Source of the DNA: Rheum nobile
Taxonomy: Eukaryota; Streptophyta; Magnoliopsida; Caryophyllales; Polygonaceae
Reading direction: 5' to 3'
Length of the DNA stretch: 64,000 nucleotides
Assembly: GCA_027886185.1 (NCBI GenBank)
Contig: WOAB01000127.1
Span: forward strand, 3,720,001-3,784,000
The notes under the pieces were generated by a model. That model was not told where the DNA came from. It ran no database searches and was given only the letters and a program-made list of their open reading frames with translations. Position 1 is the stretch's first letter. Each line of letters starts with the position of its first letter. The translations under genes and the position numbers were made by a program. Of this stretch, positions 10,774 to 21,317 are shown piece after piece.

Positions 10774-12813
10774 ATGTCTCAACCAAGCAAGTTTGAGCTC
10801 GGAATCTCCACCAACAAGCCACATCTCCGAAAGAAAGGAGAAGAAACATGGTGGGAAAAGTGCATGGAAAGCCACATCAAAACCAACGACTACCAATACT
10901 GGAGGATAGTCGAAAATGGAGATGGCTATGTCGACCTCACCATGAAGGAAGAAGATTGGAAACCAGAACACTATGTTATCATGGAGAAGAATGCCAAGGC
11001 CAGGCAGTTCATCCTCAATGGATTGGACAGAGAGGACATGGACAAGGTCATAGGCATCAAGACGGCCAAGGAAATGTGGAAAGCTCTCAAGGAGATGCAT
11101 GAAGGAAGTGAGGAACTAAAGCAAAGCAGAAAATTTGCTTTGGAAGGAGAATACCACACCTTCAAAATGATGGAAACTGAGACCATCTCAGAATACTACT
11201 CCCGCTTCAACAGATTGATTGGAAAGTTAACAGCGGCGGGAGTCGACCTTGATGAAGTTTCCAAGTCCCTAGTGGTCATCAACGAACTCAACTCCAAGTT
11301 CACCCTTCTCAAGGGAATCATGAAGAACACTCCAGGCATCCAATCCCTTCCCTTGACCCAAGTCATAGGGAAACTGGAAGTTGAAGAAGGAGAGCACACC
11401 AAAGTCAATACCGACAAGAAACTGGAGAAAGGAATCGCCCTTAAAATCTCCAAAGCCTTCTCCAGGCTCGAGATGGAACAAGAGAACTCAGACTTGGAAG
11501 AAGAAGAAGAGGACGAACTAACCGCCCTCTTCTCAAAGAACATCAAAAAATTCTTTGTGAAGGGAAGGTTCCAAAAGGGCAGTTCCTCCAACAATGGACC
11601 CAGAAGGGATCTCAAGGAAGTCTCTTGTTACGAGTGCAAGGAAAAGGGACACTATGCTAAGAACTGTCCCAACAAGGAAGACTCCAAGGAACAAGAAAGA
11701 CCTCAAAGAAAGAAGGCTCTCGTAGCCTCATGGGGAGAAGACTCAGATGAGGAACTGGATCTGAGTGGATTCTCTGGAGGAAGATGTCTCATGGAAAAAG
11801 GAGACTCAAGCGACTCAAAATACCTTGAGGTAACTTCTGACGATCTCTTAAAATCCCTAGTTGACTGTGATAAGAAACAACTTCTTAAGATCATAAAGAA
11901 ACTAGGAAAGGAAACCAGTTCCCTTCAACAGAAACTTGATGATTGTGAAGATAAAATTGCTTGTTTGACTGTTGAGAATTTTGTTTGGAGTAAGAAACTT
12001 GATGAAACTGAGAAAGACCTAGCTGAAACTCACTCCAAACTCATTGATATTAGGAATGTGCATGCTAGTCACCTTAAAACTTGCAAATCTTGTGATGAAA
12101 CTAGCATAGATTCTGTCAAAGTTCTCTTGCATGCTAACTTACCTGGAAATGACATGCTTCAATCCATAATTGATAGATTGGACATTCTCACTGATTCTAT
12201 TAATGAAAAAATGATAAATCAAACTATTTTTGTGAGACAACGTCATGGAATAGGATATGTCAACAACAAAGGGAACAATGATGCTGGAAATGAAAAGGCT
12301 AGGCGAGAACTTGTTGAGATGAATGAGAACCTCAGTACTGCTCTTGCCACTTCTCGTGATAGGAATCAATTCCTATCAGAAAAGATCATGGTTCTTGAGA
12401 ACAAGGCTGAGGTTGCCAAACGTCTAAATGAAAGTTCTCAAAGTCCTAAGAAGGAACCTAAGGGAAAAGAAAAGATGGTTCCTGAAAACCAATGGTTCAC
12501 CAATTCCTTTGCTCACAAAAGATATATTGACATGGCCCATAGCAAGGTTAGAAACAATGTTGATTTTAACAAAAGGAAAACTGAAAAACCTTTTAGGCCA
12601 GGAATAGGAAAATATGGACATGTTGTTTACAATCGTTTGTGTACCTACTGTGGTAAGAATGGTCATTACAACACTGATTGTGCTAAGAAAATGAACTTTG
12701 AAAAGGAGAAAAGTACTCATTACCATGAAAGGAACCAGTTCCCTGGTTATTCACAGACTCGCAATGCTAATCCCCCCAGTAAAGCCAAGCTTCGTTGGGT
12801 TCAGAAATCTTAG
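10774..12813 (+). CDS. gag: Retrotransposon Gag (UBN2-type with two CCHC knuckles)
   Basis: Nucleocapsid/Gag protein of the Sirevirus-like copia element, which packages element RNA in cytoplasmic particles. The ATG at 10774 (MSQPSKFELG) is preferred over the upstream one at 10738, which touches the primer-binding site and is not matched in the related element near 59853. The frame gives 679 residues. The first third resembles the plant copia Gag fold (YWRIVENGD, then KAKEMWKALKEMHEGSEE). Two zinc knuckles are present: CYECKEKGHYAKNC at about 297-310 of the frame and CTYCGKNGHYNTDC near the C-terminus. The long middle part is charged and coiled-coil-like. It ends at TAG 12811-12813, exactly in frame with the protease that follows; the related element also stops at this point, so the stop may be genuine. 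Confidence 0.85.
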   Translation: MSQPSKFELGISTNKPHLRKKGEETWWEKCMESHIKTNDYQYWRIVENGDGYVDLTMKEEDWKPEHYVIMEKNAKARQFILNGLDREDMDKVIGIKTAKEMWKALKEMHEGSEELKQSRKFALEGEYHTFKMMETETISEYYSRFNRLIGKLTAAGVDLDEVSKSLVVINELNSKFTLLKGIMKNTPGIQSLPLTQVIGKLEVEEGEHTKVNTDKKLEKGIALKISKAFSRLEMEQENSDLEEEEEDELTALFSKNIKKFFVKGRFQKGSSSNNGPRRDLKEVSCYECKEKGHYAKNCPNKEDSKEQERPQRKKALVASWGEDSDEELDLSGFSGGRCLMEKGDSSDSKYLEVTSDDLLKSLVDCDKKQLLKIIKKLGKETSSLQQKLDDCEDKIACLTVENFVWSKKLDETEKDLAETHSKLIDIRNVHASHLKTCKSCDETSIDSVKVLLHANLPGNDMLQSIIDRLDILTDSINEKMINQTIFVRQRHGIGYVNNKGNNDAGNEKARRELVEMNENLSTALATSRDRNQFLSEKIMVLENKAEVAKRLNESSQSPKKEPKGKEKMVPENQWFTNSFAHKRYIDMAHSKVRNNVDFNKRKTEKPFRPGIGKYGHVVYNRLCTYCGKNGHYNTDCAKKMNFEKEKSTHYHERNQFPGYSQTRNANPPSKAKLRWVQKS

Positions 12814-15800
12814 TTCCCTTATGTGCAGAAAGAAGAGAGGCAACCTCAACTATGGTACATCGACAGTGGTTTCTCATGCCATATGACTGGAAGAAGAAAT
12901 AAAATGACCTCTCTCCAACCTCTCCAAGGAGGGAACATATCCTTTGGAGACAAAAGCAAAGGGAAAATCTGTGGAATAGGAACTGTGAAACTCAACGATC
13001 ACATTCAGGTAAACAAAGTTCACCTTGTTGATAATCTTGGTTTTGACCTAATAAGTGTGTCACAGCTGTGTGATCAAGGAGACACTGAAGTTAGATTCAG
13101 ATCAAACGAATGTTCAGTCCTTGACTCCTCGGGACAAATCATCCTAAAAGGGAAAAGATTCAACAATGTCTACATAATTGATCCATCCTTTGTTCCCAAG
13201 GAGAAACTTTGTCTCTCAACTGTGAATGACCAAGCTGATTTGTGGCATCAACGCCTCGGTCATGCTAGCACCAAGCTGATTCAAAAGCTACACTCAAAGG
13301 AGCTAGTCAGAGGGCTGCCAAAGCTAAGTGGCACATCTAAGGAACTGTGCTCTGACTGTGTAAAAGGGAAACAGGCTCGTAGTTCCTTTAAGTCCAAAAA
13401 CATGGTAAGCACCTCAAGGCCTCTTGAACTCATCCACATGGATCTGTGTGGACCCATGAGAGTTCAGAGCCTAGGAGGGAACATGTATATCTTTGTTCTT
13501 GTCGATGATTTCTCTCGCTTTACTTGGACCATCTTTATTAAATCTAAGAGTGAAGTTATTGACCGCTTTAAAGATTTGGTTCCTTTGTTAGAAAAATCTC
13601 TTGATTGTTCACTCAATGTCATTCGGTCTGACCATGGTACCGAATTCGAAAATGGAGAATTTCTAATCTTTTGCAGTGAGCATGGAATTGATCACAACTT
13701 CTCTACACCATACACTCCTCAACAAAATGGAGTAGTGGAAAGGAAGAACAGAACTTTGGAAGACATGGCTCGGACTATGCTGATCTCAAGTGGACTCTCT
13801 CAATCATTCTGGGCTGAGGCGATCAACACGGCTTGTTACATCATCAATCGAGCCATGCTTCGCCCAATCACAGAAAAGACACCCTATGAGCTCCTAAGAT
13901 GAAGAGTTCCCAACATCTCACATCTGAGGGTGTTCAGATGCAAGTGCTTTGTGCACAACAATGGGAAGGACAATCTTGGCAAATTCGACCCAAGAAGTGG
14001 TGAAGGAATCTTCATTGGATACGCCTCGGGTAGCAAGGCGTACAAAGTCTTCAACAAAAGGGCTAAAAAGGTAGAAGAAATTGTTCATGTTATTTTTAAT
14101 GAAAAATCACTTGGAAAGATTGTGCAGAACACCACCAATTCCTTTGAAGACCCGTTTCCCAAGTCATATCAAGAAGATCCAGATGAAGATGTCACTACAC
14201 CCAGTTCTTGTCCTGCTGCTCGGAACCCTCCAATGGCTCCTCCACCAGTTCCCATGGATAATGAACAACAATCCATCTCTGGGAACCAGGAGCATGACGA
14301 CAACATCTGTGGAGACTTTAATGATTCATCTTCCCACATGATCTTCAATGGAGAAGGTGATCCCAACCAGGAAGCTGAATGTTCAACTCAGAATGTCTCC
14401 ACATCAAATGCTCTAGCTCCTAACAGAGAAAGAAGAGTCATCAAGCCTCCAGTCAGGTTCGAACATCTAACCTTTTTTGCCTTCAATGCCTTTCTATCTA
14501 TTGTGGAACCAAAGAACATAGGTGAGGCACTGAAGGATGCGGACTGAATCCAAGCTATGCAAGAAGAGCTTCATCAGTTTGAAAGAAACAAAGTATGGCA
14601 TCTAGTTTCCCGCCCCAAGGATAAACACATCATAGGAACTAGATGGGTTTTCAGAAACAAGCTAGATGATACAGGAGATGTGATAAGGAACAAAGCTAGA
14701 CTCGTTGCTCAAGGATACAATCAACAAGAAGGCATCGACTATGATGAAACTTATGCTCCTATGGCAAGGATCGAAGCAATAAGATTGTTGATTGCCTTCG
14801 CATCTCACAAAGGGTTCAAGTTGTTCCAAATGGATGTAAAGACGGCCTTCTTCAATGGAATTCTTCAAGAAGAAGTCTATGTCAAGCAACCACCTGGTTT
14901 TGAAGACGACGATCATCCAGATCATGTCTACTTTCTAGACAAGGCACTCTATGGCCTCAAACAAGCTCCCAGAGCTTGGTATGATCGTCTTGCCCAGTTC
15001 CTACTCTCAAATGAATACAGGCGTGGAGTCATTGATACGACTCTCTTCATCCTAGAAGAAGAAGGTAACATCTTAGTGGTTCAAATTTATGTTGATGATA
15101 TCATTTTTTGTTCCACTAACCTGTCCCTTGTAGATAAGTTCAAAGACTTGATGAGCAGTGAATTTGAAATGAGCATAATAGGGGAACTCACTTTCTTCCT
15201 CGGATTACAAATCACTCAAAAGAAAGATGGCATACAAATTCACCAACAGAAGTATGTCAGGGAACTACTGAAGAAGTTCAAAATGGATTCATACAAGCCT
15301 CTCTCCACTCCCATATCCACCATTGCCCATTTGGATAAGGACCATTCGAGTCCTCTAGTGAAGGAGAAGCTCTATAGAGGTATGATAGGCTCACTTATGT
15401 ACCTAACTGCTAGTCGACCAGACATTGTTTTTGCTGTTGGCTTGTGTGCTAGGTTCCAATCTTGTCCAAGAGAAACCCACTTGGCTGCTGTGAAGAGAAT
15501 ACTTCGCTATCTCAAGGGAACTGACTCTCTCTGCATTTGGTACCCCAAAGAGTGTCCCTTTGAGCTAATGGGTTTCACTGATGCTGATTATGCTGGATAC
15601 TTGGTGGATAGGAAGAGCACCTCTGGAATGGCACAGTTCTTAGGCCCTTGCCTTGTGTCATGGGGATCAAAGAAACAAGTCTCAGTCTCCCTCTCCACCA
15701 CAGAATCCGAGTACATTGCAGCTGCCTCCTGCTGTTCCCAACTTCTCTGGCTAAAGCAACAACTCGCGGATTTTGGTATGTCTTATGGTCCTCTCACTAT

Positions 15801-16032
15801 TCTTTGTGATAACACCAGTGCTATAAACATTTCAAAGAATCCTGTGCATCACACTAGGACCAAGCATATAGATATAAGACATCAATTTCTTAGAGATCAT
15901 GTTGAGAAAGGAAACATCATTATGAAATTTTGTAGAACTGAAGATCAGGTTACAGATATATTCACTAAAGCCTTGAATAGAGTTTCCTTCGAGAACCTTA
16001 GATTGGAACTGGGAATGATTCCTATAACTTAG
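12814..16032 (+). pseudogene. pol: copia Pol: protease, integrase, RT, RNase H, with two in-frame stops
   Basis: One continuous frame encodes the copia polyprotein. Protease carries WYIDSG. Integrase has the zinc domain (HQRLGHAS...CSDCVKGK) and catalytic residues in HMDLCGPM, IRSDHGTEF and NGVVERKNR. Reverse transcriptase has LDDTGDVIRNKARLVAQGY, FQMDVKTAFFNG and the YVDD box (IYVDDIIF). RNase H has STTESEYIAAASC and NPVHHTRTKHIDIRHQF. Stops at 13900-13902 (a Gly is expected after ELLR) and 14545-14547 (a Trp is expected in DADWIQAM) split it. There are no frameshifts. All catalytic motifs survive, so only these two codons, plus the Gag stop, prevent a full polyprotein. Confidence 0.9.
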
Positions 16033-16164
16033 TAGTGACCTTAGTTTAAAGGCTTCTTTCCAGTTCCCCTGATTGACTAGTTTCAGATTTTTTTAACTTG
16101 TTGAGTCTTGATATCTTTATGTTATATCTTTTGCTTCAAACCCTCTTTTTTATAATGGTTTCTC

Positions 16165-16179
16165 AAAAAAAAAAGGGGG
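16165..16179 (+). promoter_or_regulatory. Internal polypurine-tract-like sequence after pol
   Basis: Ten A followed by five G, 130 bp after the pol stop. Further copies occur near 18789, 18869 and 18904, before the true tract at 19031. Multiple tracts after pol are a recognised Sirevirus trait. Confidence 0.55.
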
Positions 16180-16869
16180 CTTAGATAAATTCTTCTGGTT
16201 CGTTTCTTTATGGTCCTCATTATTCTTTCAACTCCTCATTGTTCAAGCTTCTTTGATGGCCCAAAAGTCATAATCTGATCATATTCCTAACCCAACTATA
16301 CAAGCCGAAATGATGATTGTGTACTAAGACCTTCCCCTGCCTCATTGCTCAATTTAATTCTCTATGATCCATCTCTAAACCCTCTCTGAGAATTACTGTG
16401 CAATGCGATAAATGACCTACCCTGATTCCTTGTATGGGAACATATTGTTCTTGGTTCCATTGTTTTAACCCACTTCAAGGTTCCCATACGTCCCTCTAGC
16501 ACGCTGAATATATCGCCAGAAAGGAACCAGGATGAAACGTGTTTCCAACGGCTAGAATGGCTCTCCCCAGATGTTATTTATGGCAAATCTCAGAAGCTCA
16601 AACCGGTCTTATCAGTTGGCAGGCTCCCCTCTTCTCTGAATGGATAAGTTTTGAAAATATGTTGGCCGTTCAGAAAAGCTGCAATAAGTCGTCAATGCTC
16701 CGGATTTTCCCCGATCTTCTCAACGGCTAGATTTGTTTCAACGGTCCCTTCAGCCCTCATTGCCTTAAAGAGTTGCACTGTTGATCCAAGCCATTCCCAC
16801 AACTCTCCATCTCTCTGATCTTCTGCTTCTCTCTCTCTCTCAAACACAGAAATCCTTAGCTCCTCAAAA

Positions 16870-18369
16870 ATGATTGATCCAAACCCTAACCTTATCCAGG
16901 ATGAGGAGGAGGCTGCTCTTCTCAGAGCCTTTAGAGAAAAGAAGGCAACATCCTCTTCTAAGCCTATTTCTGCCATCATCTCTCAAAAATCTCAACCTGA
17001 AGAGAAACCTGTGGAGCAAACAGTGGAGAAACCTGAAGAGAAACTTGAGGAGCCACCAAAGGCACCGGAGAAGGCGAAAGAAATCTCTCATGCCTCAGAA
17101 TCGGCTACAAAATCCTTCTCCGAAGGTGGTTCTCATGACTCCTCCCCTGACAAGTCTATCCAAGAGCTCCTTAGCCCTGAGACCTCACCAGTAAGCCTCA
17201 AATCTAAACCCTCCTCAAATCCTGGTCCCTCTGTTGCCACCAGGCTAAAACAACGAAAAAAGAGTTTCCAAGCCTTGGTTCCCTATGATCCTCAATCCAA
17301 AAGAACCAAAACCCTCACCATCTCTGCCTCTTCCTCCTTGGGTCAGGTCTCATCTCTCTTCTCTAAAAGGAAGATCCTCAAGCCTCTCATAATCGGCAAA
17401 GAGTTCTGGTCCCAAAAACTGGAAGAAGAAGATAAAGAAATATTTGTAGAAGCCCTGAACGAGTTCCATTCTCTGCTGCAGTATCAAGGCTGGGATGCGA
17501 TGTTGATTGAGCCCTTCTCTGCTTCTGATGAGGTCGTCCGCCTGTTTTACCAGTCTATCGAGTTTGTGCCCGCAAAGGAGAACTCTCCCTGTCACGACGC
17601 TATTCTCATATGGAAGGGAACCAGCTATCCCCTGTCCTCCAACCTAATTGCGTCCGCTCTAGGGATCGAGTCCAGATTAGGATTTGGAATTCTCCCTCAG
17701 AAAAAAGGGTGGCCCAAAGGAAAGGGCTACAAATCCAAGGGAGCAGTGGTCAAGAAAATCTACGACGGCGCCTCCCCCCAATCTTTGGAGACAAAGGACC
17801 TCTCCATCACAAACAAGATGTTACACTTCTGGATCACCCGTAATCTAGTTTCCAGACAGGAGCACAGGAACGACGTTCTCATCACAGACGCCATTTTTAT
17901 GGACAAGGTGCTCTCTGGTGTCCAAATTGATCTCCCTCGCATTGTGTTGGCTCATATGCAGTTCTGTTCATCCCATGCCTCCCATGCCCTACCCTTCCCT
18001 CATATCATCAAGACCATTCTCTCTAACCTTCACCAAGACCCAGATGATTTGCCTGAGACAGTCTATAGCAAGTGCCTTACCATGGCCACTGTCCGGAAGT
18101 TGAAGACAAAGGAACAACAGCCCAACCCTTCTGACGCTCAAGCCAATCCGCCTAAGGAAAAGGCGAGTTCCCAGGCCCCTTCAAGCTCCCGACCACAGCT
18201 CAACCCCTCTTTAGACTCCTCTGCGATCCTCTCTGCTTTGGATCGTATTGAAAATGCAATCATGGAATGCTCGACTGCCATCCCAGTCACCCTCCGTGAT
18301 CAAGTACAAGAGTTGGAAAAAATGAGCTCAGCTGTTATAAGTCTGGTAAAAGTCCTTCAGCAGAATTAG
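16870..18369 (+). CDS. Env-like ORF with a 'putative plant transposon protein' domain
   Basis: An open frame of 499 codons between pol and the 3' LTR, starting MIDPNPNLIQDEE. No signal peptide or obvious membrane segment is seen. Residues 1-165 are low-complexity, rich in Lys, Glu, Pro and Ser (PEEKPVEQTVEKPEEK). Residues about 170-385 form a folded region (KPLIIGKEFWSQKLE, then FHSLLQYQGWDAMLIEPF, VRLFYQSIEFV, YPLSSNLIASALGI) that resembles the domain family annotated as putative plant transposon protein. The last 60 residues are helical and heptad-like (AILSALDRIENAI...VQELEKM). It occupies the position of the env-like gene of SIRE1-type elements. Its function is unknown, and the lack of membrane features argues against a true envelope. 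The frame is intact although pol is broken. Its own leader contains a polypurine tract. Confidence 0.8.
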   Translation: MIDPNPNLIQDEEEAALLRAFREKKATSSSKPISAIISQKSQPEEKPVEQTVEKPEEKLEEPPKAPEKAKEISHASESATKSFSEGGSHDSSPDKSIQELLSPETSPVSLKSKPSSNPGPSVATRLKQRKKSFQALVPYDPQSKRTKTLTISASSSLGQVSSLFSKRKILKPLIIGKEFWSQKLEEEDKEIFVEALNEFHSLLQYQGWDAMLIEPFSASDEVVRLFYQSIEFVPAKENSPCHDAILIWKGTSYPLSSNLIASALGIESRLGFGILPQKKGWPKGKGYKSKGAVVKKIYDGASPQSLETKDLSITNKMLHFWITRNLVSRQEHRNDVLITDAIFMDKVLSGVQIDLPRIVLAHMQFCSSHASHALPFPHIIKTILSNLHQDPDDLPETVYSKCLTMATVRKLKTKEQQPNPSDAQANPPKEKASSQAPSSSRPQLNPSLDSSAILSALDRIENAIMECSTAIPVTLRDQVQELEKMSSAVISLVKVLQQN

Positions 18370-19030
18370 GAAGATGCAATCGGTGCTCATCAGGCCACGG
18401 GCCAAAGTTGATGAAGAGGAGGCCGCTGCTCTGCCATAGGAACGCTTGTTCTGGTTCCCAGTGCTGTAACATCACAGCGTGCTAGTAGTTTCCCCTAGGA
18501 TCCTACTTCCCTCTTCTATCCCCATGTCGTCTTTCCTAACGATTGCTTTTACTGTTGTTTGTGTCGACTGTTGTTAAGTTGTTCGTTTGTGTTGTTTTAT
18601 GGTGTGTCTTACCCGTCTATGAACAATGATCAGTTTTTCAGCTTTAATGACTATCTTTTGGTTTCGTTCCAATGATCAATTTGTCTTTGCCCTAAGTTTC
18701 CATTATGCTTCTGTTATGGGATTGATGCATTTGCATATTCACTTGGATATCCTGTTCTTAACTAGTATTTAATCTTTTCGATGATGTCAAAAGGGGGAAG
18801 AAATGGATAGGAACCTTGAACTTTGGAAACCACTTGACTAATAGGAACTCTGAACTAGTTCTACTTCTAAGGGGGAATTTGAAATAAACTCGTTCACTTG
18901 CTTAGGGGGAATTTGCAACCATTAAATGTTCTCTCATTAATTCGTAATGTTGTAAATCCCTTAATCTCAATATGGTCTCATGAAATTCAAGTCCTATTAT
19001 GTTGCCAGGTTCCTTGTATTTGTCATCATC

Positions 19031-19044
19031 AAAAAGGGGGAAAT
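19031..19044 (+). promoter_or_regulatory. Polypurine tract
   Basis: AAAAAGGGGGAAAT lies immediately before the 3' LTR. The identical tract precedes the 3' LTR of the second Sirevirus-like element (complement at 55590-55603). It is the plus-strand priming site. Confidence 0.85.
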
Positions 19045-20177
19045 TGTTAGGAAACGGAACTCTGGAACCTCGATTCCCCTGAGAGTTCTTTTCCTCAGTT
19101 TTTCTACTTTTGAAGATGACAAATATTATGATACTAATGTTTTATCTCAAAGATGTGCTTTAAGAAACCACAGGAATATACCGAATGCAAGAAAGTCAAA
19201 CAAGACAAAAGAACCAAAGGAACAAGACAGAGGAAGGAACCCAGAGGAACCCAGGTGTGCCCAGAAAGGTAGCATGCAAGGTTGCGATTTCCGAGAAATC
19301 TGGGAACATACAACCTCGGACAAAAGATGTTGAAAACGACTTGTCCGAAGCTTCCAAAAGCATGCCAATGTCCAGAGCAAAACAACAAGATACCTAGAAA
19401 CACTGAACCTCAGACACAGAAGGTGAAAGCGACAGGACATAGAGATATTGCTGTCCAGAAGACAGTTCCCAAACGCCCAGCTTGTTCAACCTCGGACGAA
19501 AGCTTTTTGACAACGACATAGCAAGACTCGTTTGAGGTAGTTGACCAACCAAAAGAGATTCTGAGCTGCCTAGGTTGTTTGCACATGCCAAGAACAACGT
19601 GGACCAAGGAGAACCACTGATCCTAGGGCAAGCTCAATCTGTGGGAACCAAGAGAAGAAGAAGCTGCGAAGAATCCTCTATAAAAGGAAGACTAACTCAA
19701 GGGTTATCTTCAAGCACTAAAATACGACTCACACACATTAGCAAATATCTAGTGTGAACCTTCAAACAAGATCAACAAAGCAAACCGAGATCAAGAGGAA
19801 CCAGTCAAGGAATAGAAGAGCTGAGTGCTAAGTTCCTGTGACTGTAAGTGATAGTTCCTAGGTGCGAAGGTCTGTTTCTTGGATTAATTATTGATTGTGT
19901 TAAGTTATCTAGGATTGTCTAACTGTGTGTAAGGCAAAGAAACTGTGTTTGTTCCTAGGATAAGCTGTAACCAAAAGAGATAAGAAATCAAGAAGTAGAC
20001 CTTGAAATCCTTTCGAAAAAAAGGTAGTGATTTTTATCCTGGATTGCTAGTTGGCAATCAAAGGTTTCCACTATAAGGAACTTGTCATTTGTTTGATTGT
20101 TCATTTCCGCTGCGAAGGGAACTTAGAATCCATATTCTGAGTTCCTTAAGTTATTATCTAACAATCACGATCCTACA
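19045..20177 (+). repeat. 3' LTR of the Sirevirus-like element
   Basis: 1,133 bp, matching 9589-10723 with about 30 substitutions and one 2-bp indel (gtgtgt versus gtgt near 19946). It is followed by the target duplication GTCCA. Confidence 0.95.
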
Positions 20178-20182
20178 GTCCA

Positions 20183-20545
20183 GCTCCTCTTCCCTGACCT
20201 TCTCGCCGCGGGTGCGGTCAGTGTCACCGCGGGGTGCGGTGGCACTCCAACAGCTGCGACACTTCCGTACAAACGTCATAACTTTTGATTCCCAACTCGG
20301 ATTGCGCTCATATGTTGAGGACTTGTAGTATACTTCAAGATATAACTCCTGGAATTGGAATCACTTCATTTGAACATCCGAGTAAAGAGAACGAACCATT
20401 TGAATTCAGCTCACTGTTCTTCTACTCTTCAATGCACTTCAAACCTCTGTAAATCCCATGATTTCTTCACTTCTCGTCTTCTCTTCCGGATTACAGAATC
20501 ACCATCAAATCATATCCAAACATCCTCTAAATCATGCTAATAATC
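20183..20545. mobile_element. Unclassified 1.3-kb repeat, right part
   Basis: Continuation of the repeat interrupted at 9588. It resumes with a 'gccgcgggtgcggtc' block and ends near 20545, after which Ulp1-like coding similarity (MNNMKDFIIEDATD) appears. No ORF is supported. Confidence 0.5.
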
Positions 20546-20836
20546 CCTAGATATGCCATATAATATGCCGCATATCAATGATTCCATTGTGCCATATGTA
20601 TCTTCATGCCATTATAACGTCTAAGATGAACAATATGAAAGACTTCATCATCGAAGATGCTACAGATGTTATGCGGGGTACGAACCATGATCTTAGGATG
20701 GCAAATCAAATGGTAAGGGAGAATACATAGTAGTGGGGCGTTTAGATTATCATCTTATAGTTTATTAAAGCCCAATTTGTTATTTTTTTGTACGACTACT
20801 TAGACGTTTTATTTAACTACCCAGCAATGTAGTTTA

Positions 20837-21125
20837 CATTACCAAGTTATTGATATTCACGAATCTTTTGTCGGTATGCAATTTCTATTTGGTATGCACG
20901 ATTCATGAATTGTATAATGGTATAGTTTGGGCATTTCGATTAGGGAAGTTAAGTAGAAGTTATGAATGTACAAATTTGCATTACCAAGTTATTGATATGC
21001 ACGAATCTTTGTCGGTATGCAATTTCTATGTTATGGTATTCACGATACATGAAGTGTATAACGGTATAGTTTGTGCATTTCGATTAAACAAGTTAAGTAG
21101 ACTATATGAATGTATGAAATACGCA
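20837..21125. repeat. 142-bp tandem duplication with gatatgcac/gatattcac motifs
   Basis: Two adjacent copies start 'cattaccaagttattgatat' at 20837 and 20979 and run through 'cacgaatctttgtcggtatgc' and 'gggcatttcgatta'. They lie in the spacer between the tails of the convergent MULE genes. Confidence 0.8.
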
Positions 21126-21317
21126 AAGATATTTAATCACTTCACCTTTATTGCCAAAACATACGATTGAATAACATCAATAAATTCATAAAACAAATGC
21201 CCAAATCCCAAATACATGGATATGAATAGCTAATGAATATCGCAATACATATTGTGAATATCAAAATAATAATTTCGCATACTAGTAGACTAGACATATT
21301 CTTTGCAATTTCTGCTA

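Larger units (their letters stand above)
9589..20177 (+). mobile_element. Sirevirus-like Ty1/copia retrotransposon with env-like gene
   Basis: A complete element with two long LTRs starting TGTTAGG and ending CTACA, flanked by the exact 5-bp duplication GTCCA (9584-9588 and 20178-20182). Order: LTR, primer-binding site, gag, protease, integrase, reverse transcriptase, RNase H, an additional env-like ORF, polypurine tract, LTR. Domain order (integrase before RT) identifies copia. The long LTRs, large size, env-like ORF and several polypurine tracts after pol are Sirevirus traits. My hand alignment of the LTRs gives about 30 mostly transitional differences in ~1,133 bp (~2.6%), so insertion was fairly recent. 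Pol has in-frame stops, so this copy is not autonomous. Confidence 0.95.
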
